Assembly (NCBI GenBank): GCA_037501455.1
Contig: CM074858.1
Location: forward strand, 94,462,501-94,526,500
Direction of reading: 5' to 3'
DNA: 64,000 nucleotides
Source: Lantana camara
Taxonomy: Eukaryota > Streptophyta > Magnoliopsida > Lamiales > Verbenaceae
A program made the translations under genes and the position numbers. Each line of letters begins with the position of its first letter. The stretch's first letter is position 1. Under the pieces are notes generated by a model. The model did no database searches and was not told where the DNA came from. It worked only from the letters and a program-made list of their open reading frames with translations. Of the stretch, positions 57,901 through 64,000 are shown piece after piece.

Positions 57901-57997
57901 ATATAATTCATAAGAATTCAAATTAAATAAATCCTAACTCTCAAAACTCACACGCGTGGCGCGTGTACCTGTACGGTCGAGAAATCGGGGTGTTACA
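54995..57997 (-). repeat. 5' LTR of LARD-like element
   Basis: 3003 bp, TGTAGCACCC...GGGTGTTACA. It contains a CCACCAAAG...TTAGTGG hairpin near 55936-55952 and the palindrome cluster at 56988-57104. The following five bases are GTGAG; the outer partner on the left is lost. Confidence 0.88.
56988..57104. repeat. Four phased AAACGGCCGTTT palindromes, second LTR copy
   Basis: Centres at 56993.5, 57025.5, 57066.5 and 57098.5 give the same 32-41-32 spacing as 48379-48495. Here the fourth copy is perfect and the first three are changed. Confidence 0.82.
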
Positions 57998-58136
57998 GTG
58001 AGTCTAGTACCGCCTAGCTAGGATATCCGTTTGTCACCACTTACTTCGAGCTTGGTGGATATATGGATAACAATTCTATATACAAGCTAGGTCCTTAGCG
58101 CGGGATAGGCGTGGATGCCCTCGTCGGGGCGTTACA
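57998..58136 (+). repeat. End fragment of a plus-strand Gypsy 5' LTR
   Basis: It ends CGGGGCGTTACA and is followed 12 bases later by a primer-binding site. Its upstream part is displaced by the LARD-like insertion. Confidence 0.7.
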
Positions 58137-58148
58137 CCCCTATTTGGT

Positions 58149-58160
58149 TGGTATCAGAGC
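58149..58160 (+). other. Primer-binding site of plus-strand Gypsy fragment
   Basis: TGGTATCAGAGC, an exact initiator tRNA-Met complement. Confidence 0.85.
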
Positions 58161-58369
58161 CGAAGGTTCAAAATCGGGCTCTTGAGTTATCTAGGTTGTA
58201 CGGCATAGGGACAATGTGCTTTCGTGTTTATTTATTTCATTTTGTATTTGACTTTAAGTTATATCTTGTTAATTCTTGCTTTTATTTTATGAAATTGCAT
58301 TTCTTACTTAATATTATGTGACATGAGCATTTGACTAACTAACATGCATACATGATTGAATTGTGTAGG

Positions 58370-59281
58370 ATGCCTCCACGTCGTCGTGATCGTTCTCCGG
58401 ATCGGCAAAATGAGCAAGACCCTCAGGCAAATAATCAAAGAGGCCTCTACCTAACGCAGCGGATCTTATGGCCATAATGACTCAGTCTGTGCAAACCGTT
58501 AATGCACAACAAGCCGCAAAAGCACCTCCTCCACCGCCGGCACAATTGAGAGTGTCTGTGACCGATTTAATAGGTGCCGTCCACCTACATTTTTGGGTAC
58601 TACGGATAGCATGAAAGCAGAGTATTAGATTAATACAATTGAAAGGATCTTCCGGGTTGTCATTTTTACCGAAGTTGAGAAAGCTATGTGTGCCATTGAT
58701 CTTCTTCGTGATGAAACATATAATTAATGGTGTAGCACCATCTCCCGCCTTGGGGTTGGCGAGGATAATGTGACTTGGAAGATATTTGCAAGAGAGTTTC
58801 GGGCACACTACATACCGAAATAAGCAAGAAAGCACTGTGAAAGGGAATTCATGAATTTGGAACAAGGAAACATGTCTGTGACCGAGTACATAGCCGAGTT
58901 CAACCAATTGTCTCCGTATGCACCTCACAGAACCAATGAGGAAGATCGCAAGTGTGAGAAATTTGTGGAAGGACTTCATGCTGAGATAGCAAAATCTTTG
59001 GCTCTGGAAAATATTGATGATTGGGCTACTGCTATTGGGCTAGCATTGAAAGTAGAAGCAGAGAAGCAATGATTTAGAGCTAAGAAGGGTGTTATTGGTT
59101 CCGGTTCGGGATATAAGAAGGCAGCCCCTCGTTCTTTCACTCAATCACCACCACCGAAGAAGGGCCACTTTATGGGCAACAAAGGAAAAGGGAAGCAAAC
59201 TCCTCCAACTACTACGAAGAATGAACTATGCATTCACTGTGGGGGTACTTCAAACTCTGGGGATAATTGTTGGTGGAAATA
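58370..59281 (+). pseudogene. Gypsy gag, decayed
   Basis: It begins MPPRRRDRSP, the usual start of Gag in this Gypsy group, and soon shifts frame. The capsid domain remnant is open at 58851-59072 (LEQGNMSVTEYIAEFNQLSPYAP). The nucleocapsid knuckle near 59230-59270 reads C-I-H-C-GGTS-N-SGDN-C, with Asn in place of the zinc-binding His. Several stops and frameshifts exclude function. No pol follows: the next sequence is an LTR start at 59295, and no polypurine tract is visible, so the interior has been deleted. Confidence 0.85.
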
Positions 59282-59294
59282 GGGTAGGTGCTTC

Positions 59295-59400
59295 ATGTGA
59301 CGCCCCAGTTTTCCAGCCGTTCAAGTATGCGCGCCACGCGTGTGGTTTTCAAGAGTTAGGATTTATTAAATTCTTTTATTTATTAAATTATGCATTTCAT
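59295..59400 (+). repeat. Start fragment of a plus-strand Gypsy 3' LTR
   Basis: TGTGACGCCCCAG... aligns with the 5' end of the LARD-like element's LTR (shared GCGCCACGCGTGTG). It is cut at 59400 by the next LTR. Confidence 0.7.
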
Positions 59401-59877
59401 TGTAGTACCCGAAACGGTGGGCCACCACATCCCCCGTACCAAAACCCGAACCCACATATGAAATGGATCTCCATACATGAACCCAAGTCTCGGCGATTGA
59501 GAACCTACACTCACACATTAGGCTAAGCGGGGCTAAGGACTAACAGAGCGGGCGAAAACAATAAAACAAATACGCGGAAGCACTAAACAGGATCCAAAAA
59601 GTGCTCAAACTAACTTACATTAACATATACAATGGCCACATGGCCCAAAAATGATACAAGTATTCATAAGTTATTCAAATATTCATAAGGAGTATCAATA
59701 CACAACCAAAGTAACAGAAGATGCAATATGAAATGCAGACTTGTCCTAAACCAGAAAGTACGACACGATGCACTTCCCCGCCTAGCACGAGCAACCTGCA
59801 GCTGAAGGTGGGAAAAGAGAGGGGTCAGTCTACAACTCGACTGAGTGAGGGGGCTAAACACACACCATGTAGCACCC
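59401..59877 (-). repeat. Gypsy LTR fragment
   Basis: TGTAGTACCCGAAACGG... is the antisense end of another Gypsy LTR (CCACATCCCCCG signature). After 477 bp it is interrupted by the next insertion. Confidence 0.75.
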
Positions 59878-61268
59878 GCAACGAGGGCACCACATCCCCC
59901 GCACTATTGAGTTCGATCCACATATGAAATGGTCTAATCCATACATGAACCAGACTCACAGCAAATGAAAGACAATGAAAAAGACTGTCCTAGCTAGGCG
60001 GAATCTAACCCTGGAACAGAACAACCGTAACAAAGATGCGGAAACAAGGCAATTACTCATTCAATATAAAGACAATAAATGCAACTCCAATGGAAAAGTA
60101 AATACGGGTTCTACTAAATACTACACCTGTCCTAACCTGTCCTGAATTCAATTCAGTTCAATAGATAGATCAATACAATAAATAAATACAATATGCGGTG
60201 AGTGTACACGTGTCAGACTCGAATAAATACTGACAACTCAATTCCGCCTAGCAACCACTTGTAAGGAACCTGGAAGAAAAGGGGCAAAAGGGATCAATCA
60301 CTAGAAGACTGAGTGCAGGAGGTATACATATATATGGAAATATGCATATTCAAGTTGTAAATCCCGAGCAAAGTTTTAGGTAAAGTAGTTCCCGTGAAGG
60401 CAAGAAATCAGTGGTTCAACGCTTGGATTTTACAACTATCAATTTATACAATTACAATACTAGAAAAACGTCCTATAACAACAGAAATTATTCGTTGCTA
60501 TTTATCAACAAAAATAGCAACGAAAAATAAATTCGTGGCAAAATGCTTTAGCAACAAAATTTTCATTGCTAAATTCGTTGCTATATATGAAAAAAATAGC
60601 AACGGATTTTTCGTTGCTAAAATTAAATAATACAAAAAATAAATAAATTGGTATATATAACGACGAAAATTCCGTTGCTATTAAATTAAAAACCTACAAA
60701 AAAAATATATAATATTTATAAATATTTTCATATGGAAGAAAAAAAAGAAATAAAAATAAATAAATATAAAAAATATTAGCAACGAAAAATCCGTTGCTAT
60801 TTGGCAACAGATTTTTCGTTAGAAGAAAAAAACGAAATAAAAATAAATAAATATAAAAAATATTGGTAATAGAAAATCCGTTGACGGATTTTTCGTTGCT
60901 ATATGGAAGGAAAAAAAAGAAATAAATATAAATAAATATAAAAAATATTAGCAACAGAAAATCCGTTGCTATAAACAATTGATTAAAATATTGATAAAAT
61001 ATTTATAATTTAGCAACAAAAAATTCGTTGCTATAAATATTTAATTAAAAAATAATAAAATACTTATAATTTAGCAACAAAAAATTCGTTATTATAAATA
61101 GTTGATTAAAAATTTAATAGAATATTTATAATTTAGAAACGAAAAATTCGTTGCTATTTAGATTGTAATTTCTTTATTTTGACCAAAAAATATATTAAAA
61201 TATTTTGTTTATATGGTTAAATATACATATACATATAATTATTTAAACTTTCATTCTTATTCTTTCAG

Positions 61269-61295
61269 CTCTCTCTCTCTCACACACACACACAT

Positions 61296-61329
<34 letters not shown>
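61269..61329. repeat. (CT)n(CA)n(TA)n compound microsatellite
   Basis: Three consecutive dinucleotide runs. Confidence 0.95.
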
Positions 61330-61332
<3 letters not shown>

Positions 61333-61683
61333 TGTTATAAATTAGATCATTATATTGATAGCCACCATCGACTTATATAAGACATGATCATATGTTTGGG
61401 GATTATGTAGAATTAATATTTGTATAGTATAACCTTTCATATATAAAAGCCTTTAATATTTTTATTTGATAGAAAATTTATATTGTTGATATATTATAAG
61501 GTATAATATGAATTATAAATCATTAAAAGATGTGCATCATAATTAAAACACAAAAGTGTATAAAAGCTAACAGTGCTTAATACAATATCTCTATATATAC
61601 GATTATATATATTTAATACAAATAATCATATATTTAACGGATGGTTAGATATATAGTTCCATAATTACATAACGTTATTCAAA

Positions 61684-62120
61684 GAAAAGTTTTTTATTTA
61701 ATAACTAACAGTTGCGTAGCACAATAATTCCTTAAAATTCATATATAATGCTCGAAATTCAAATGTAAATACTTCATATTAAGAGAAAAGTTTTTTATTT
61801 AACATCTAACAGTTGCATAACACAATAATTCCTTAATATTTAGATATAGTTCTACAAAGTTAAATATAAGTACTTTATATTAAAAGAAAAATTCTTTATT
61901 TAACATCTAACGACTGCATAACAAAATATTTCTTCAATATTTAGATATAATTCTACAAATTCAAATATAAATATTTCATATTAATAAAATAATTTTCAAC
62001 TACGATTGCTAAATAATACAATAGTTCCTCAAAATGCAGATATTGTTCTACAAATGTATAAGTGAATATACTTCATATAACATAAAAGTTCTTTAGTCAA
62101 CAACCAACTAAATCTAATTA
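61684..62120. repeat. Tandem ~100-bp repeats inside the CACTA element
   Basis: Three clear copies start at about 61684, 61785 and 61884 (GAAAAGTTTTTTATTTAA..., AACAGTTGC.TA.CACAATAA). One or two decayed copies follow. Confidence 0.75.
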
Positions 62121-62403
62121 TTTAGTTATGTAAAACTTTCATCCTTTTTTTTGTATGTCATAAAAAGTTATACTTAAATTGATATCCATTAGATTTTTAT
62201 GTCATAACTAAAACTTGGAATATGCAGTTAATTAATAATTAAGTAGTAAATTTTTTAATGGAATATGTATTAATATAAATAATTATATATTTAAAAATAT
62301 TTTTATTTAAACTATGATAACAAGTATTTAATTATTTATTTAAATTAGTGTAAGAATATTTGATTGTTGTTAAATATAACAAATGACATAATTACCAATA
62401 ACA

Positions 62404-62625
62404 TAGCTTTCCAAGTTGGTTGGGGGTCCAATCTTCTACATTGGAGACCCAGGTTTGATTCATGGATGGTGCAAATTATGTAATATATATCATGAGCTAC
62501 CTTGGGCTGGTTTGGCTGGGTCCGGGTGGTGCGTTCGGGGTGGGGGTTCGAACCTACTAGGGCTGGTGCGGTTGGGGATGGTTCTGGGGCCCACAAATAA
62601 AATTTTAATTTATTAATTTTGAATT
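62404..62625 (+). mobile_element. SINE-like sequence inside the CACTA element
   Basis: AGTTGGTTGGGGGTCC resembles a tRNA A-box region and CAGGTTTGATTC a B box. A second GGGTTCGAAC occurs near 62547. AT-rich tail. No duplication found. Confidence 0.4.
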
Positions 62626-63832
62626 ATTACCTTTTGCGATGGATTTTGCAACAAAAATTCCGTTGCAAAAAGGCAAAAAAATTAATTAATTATTGGTTGG
62701 TTTGCAACGGAAAATCTATTGCTAAAAAATTCGTTGCTAAAACCATTGCTAATGTCTGTGGCTAGTAATTCGTTACTAAATCCGTTGCTATAAATTCGTT
62801 GCCCCGTTGCTAATATCCGTTGCTAATAATTCGTTGCTAAATTCGTTTCTATAGATTAGCCATGAGGGTTATTGCAACAAAAAATTTGCATTGCTAAATC
62901 CGTTGCTAAGCCGAATCCGTTGCTAATTTGGCCAAAATCCGTTGCTAAATTCATTGCTATAGGGCGTTTTTCTAGTAGTGTTAGTTACAATTACAGGCTA
63001 TCAGTGGCTCGGCGAGTGAGCGTGCACAATCTCCAACCAAATTTCGACCGTGTACAATGATTAAGTTTCATTTAAAGGTGATCATGCAAGCATTATGTTT
63101 CAATCATTGCAATACAATCAATTCAGTAACCATGCACAATCAGTTCCATTCCAGCCTTCTTCCTCCGGGTGATGGTTCGGGTAGCTAGCCCTTGCCATCT
63201 AATCAATATGGTCAATGGGTGCATGAATCCCCAAGGACCGAGACTCCATCTTCCACTAACCTCCTAGTAGATTTCGGGTTCATCTCAACAATGCGGAGAG
63301 TGCAAGAGGTCACTGTCGGCCCGATACCTTCCCGGATTACTCAAGACACACAACCCTGGGTCCCGATCAATGTGCCGTACAATATCTCACCAAAACAGGA
63401 AGGGTCAGTAATTAGCAATAACAACAGTAGGTTCAATTTAATAAACATTTACTCGATTACCGCCTTTAAATCAATATAAATATAAGTATGGTTTTTAGGC
63501 CAAAACTCATTCCATGCAGGTTTTGGGGTTTAGGTATGTAGCTAGAACGAAAACACCCTCACCTGACAAGCGTCGGGACAAGACAAGTGTGGAAGATAGT
63601 GCCTATTCGATCGATGATCTCCGTCCTGGAGAAGAACTGAACAAGAAAGGGAACAATTTGTACTCGTGAGAGAAGACTCAATAATGATACCAAATATGAC
63701 GCATGGCGTAGTCATGAACATATTCATGTATAAAATGAACATATAATAACATGTATTAATCATTTAAAGGCTTAGAAACAAAATTGAAATTCATAAAGTT
63801 ATGCAAAAAATCACAGACACCTTCTAGAGCAT

Positions 63833-63989
63833 GGGAACTGTCGTTCCGGGTTTTAATGTAAAATGGGAAGGGCCGTTCCCGGCCGTTGGCCAAAACTAGG
63901 AAGGGTCATTCCCAGTCTCGCGCCAGGATGTTCAGAAGGATGGGAACAGCCGTTCTGGAAAATGAACTGGAACGGGAAGGGCCGTTCCC
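63833..63989. repeat. Five phased GGGAACGGCCGTTCCC-type palindromes at the window end
   Basis: Centres near 63840.5, 63872.5, 63905.5, 63949.5 and 63981.5 give spacings 32, 33, 44 and 32. Most copies have one to four changes. Confidence 0.8.
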
Positions 63990-64000
63990 GATATGCAGAA

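Larger units (their letters stand above)
47720..57997 (-). mobile_element. Large non-coding Gypsy-type element (LARD-like), left LTR truncated
   Basis: The right LTR (54995-57997, the 5' LTR on the minus strand) is complete. The left one (47720-49433) keeps only its 5' part. The primer-binding site (54975-54986) and polypurine tract (49434-49452) are present. The interior, 49434-54994, holds a solo LTR (51265-53605) and otherwise about 3.2 kb in which I recognise no Gag or Pol domain, so this is a large retrotransposon derivative. Its leader next to the primer site and its pre-polypurine hairpins resemble those of the gag-only element at 14661-20618. Confidence 0.82.
60455..62980. mobile_element. 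Non-autonomous CACTA (En/Spm-type) transposon
   Basis: Right end GGGCGTTTTTCTAGTAGTG is the reverse complement of CACTACTAGAAAAACGCCC. The left end CAATACTAGAAAAACGTCC differs at two bases. A 3-bp duplication TTA flanks it (60452-60454 and 62981-62983). Both subterminal regions (60480-61170 and 62640-62970) are filled with GCAACGAAAAATCCGTTGCTA-type repeats in both orientations, the usual transposase-binding arrangement. No transposase is encoded. It also holds a CT/CA/TA microsatellite (61269-61329), a tandem array (61684-62120) and a SINE-like segment (62404-62625). Confidence 0.92.
59878..64000 (-). repeat. Gypsy LTR interrupted by a CACTA element, cut by window edge
   Basis: TGTAGCACCCGCAACG... 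aligns with the LARD-like LTR (54995 onwards) along 59878-60454 and 62984-63700. The gap is the CACTA insertion. A palindrome cluster of the GGGAACGGCCGTTCCC type starts at 63833 and runs to the window end. Confidence 0.85.

Overview
The window is plant nuclear DNA, almost certainly from a eudicot. The evidence is a three-exon R2R3-MYB gene with the canonical plant exon lengths (133 and 130 bp), Ty1/Copia and Ty3/Gypsy LTR retrotransposons with plant-type initiator-Met primer sites, a CACTA element, Mutator-type MITEs with 9-bp target duplications, and tRNA-derived SINEs. I cannot name the species. I see no rRNA, tRNA gene, organellar segment or CRISPR array.

Positions 1-33557 form one nested retrotransposon cluster. 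The host is a Tat-like Gypsy element on the minus strand, whose 5' LTR is at 32585-33557 and whose 3' end lies left of the window. Three elements interrupt it. Copia-1 (1888-13351, +, target duplication TCCTG) carries a further solo LTR in its 3' LTR (10166-12028, duplication AAAGA). A gag-only Gypsy element sits at 14661-20618 (+, duplication TGCCC). Copia-2 sits at 22314-32297 (-, duplication GATCC). A partial LTR of the Copia-2 family lies at 1-438. Excising the insertions at their duplications rejoins the host pol, protease and gag reading.

Positions 33558-46689 are a less repetitive AT-rich island. It holds the only intact host gene, an R2R3-MYB factor at 42333-43326 (+). Around it are a small non-autonomous Copia-type element (35421-37256), three Mutator-type MITEs, a Gypsy solo LTR (38801-41620) and SINEs, one of them about 300 bp upstream of the MYB start codon.

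Positions 46690-64000 are a second retrotransposon thicket. A truncated Tat-like element (46690-47719) abuts a large element without recognisable pol (47720-57997, -), which contains a solo LTR (51265-53605). Next come a decayed plus-strand Gypsy gag (58370-59281), broken LTRs, and an LTR starting at 59878 that contains a CACTA element (60455-62980).

The most unusual signal is shared by at least five Gypsy LTR families here. Near the middle of each LTR is a cluster of four to six short palindromes. The palindrome sequence differs by family, but the centre-to-centre spacing is nearly the same (32-34 bp within a pair, mostly 39-48 bp between pairs), close to three and four helical turns. Other unexplained structures are hairpins with a conserved tip and changing stems in both Copia leaders, repeated hairpins just before the Gypsy polypurine tract, and a covarying hairpin in the 3' half of the Gypsy LTRs.
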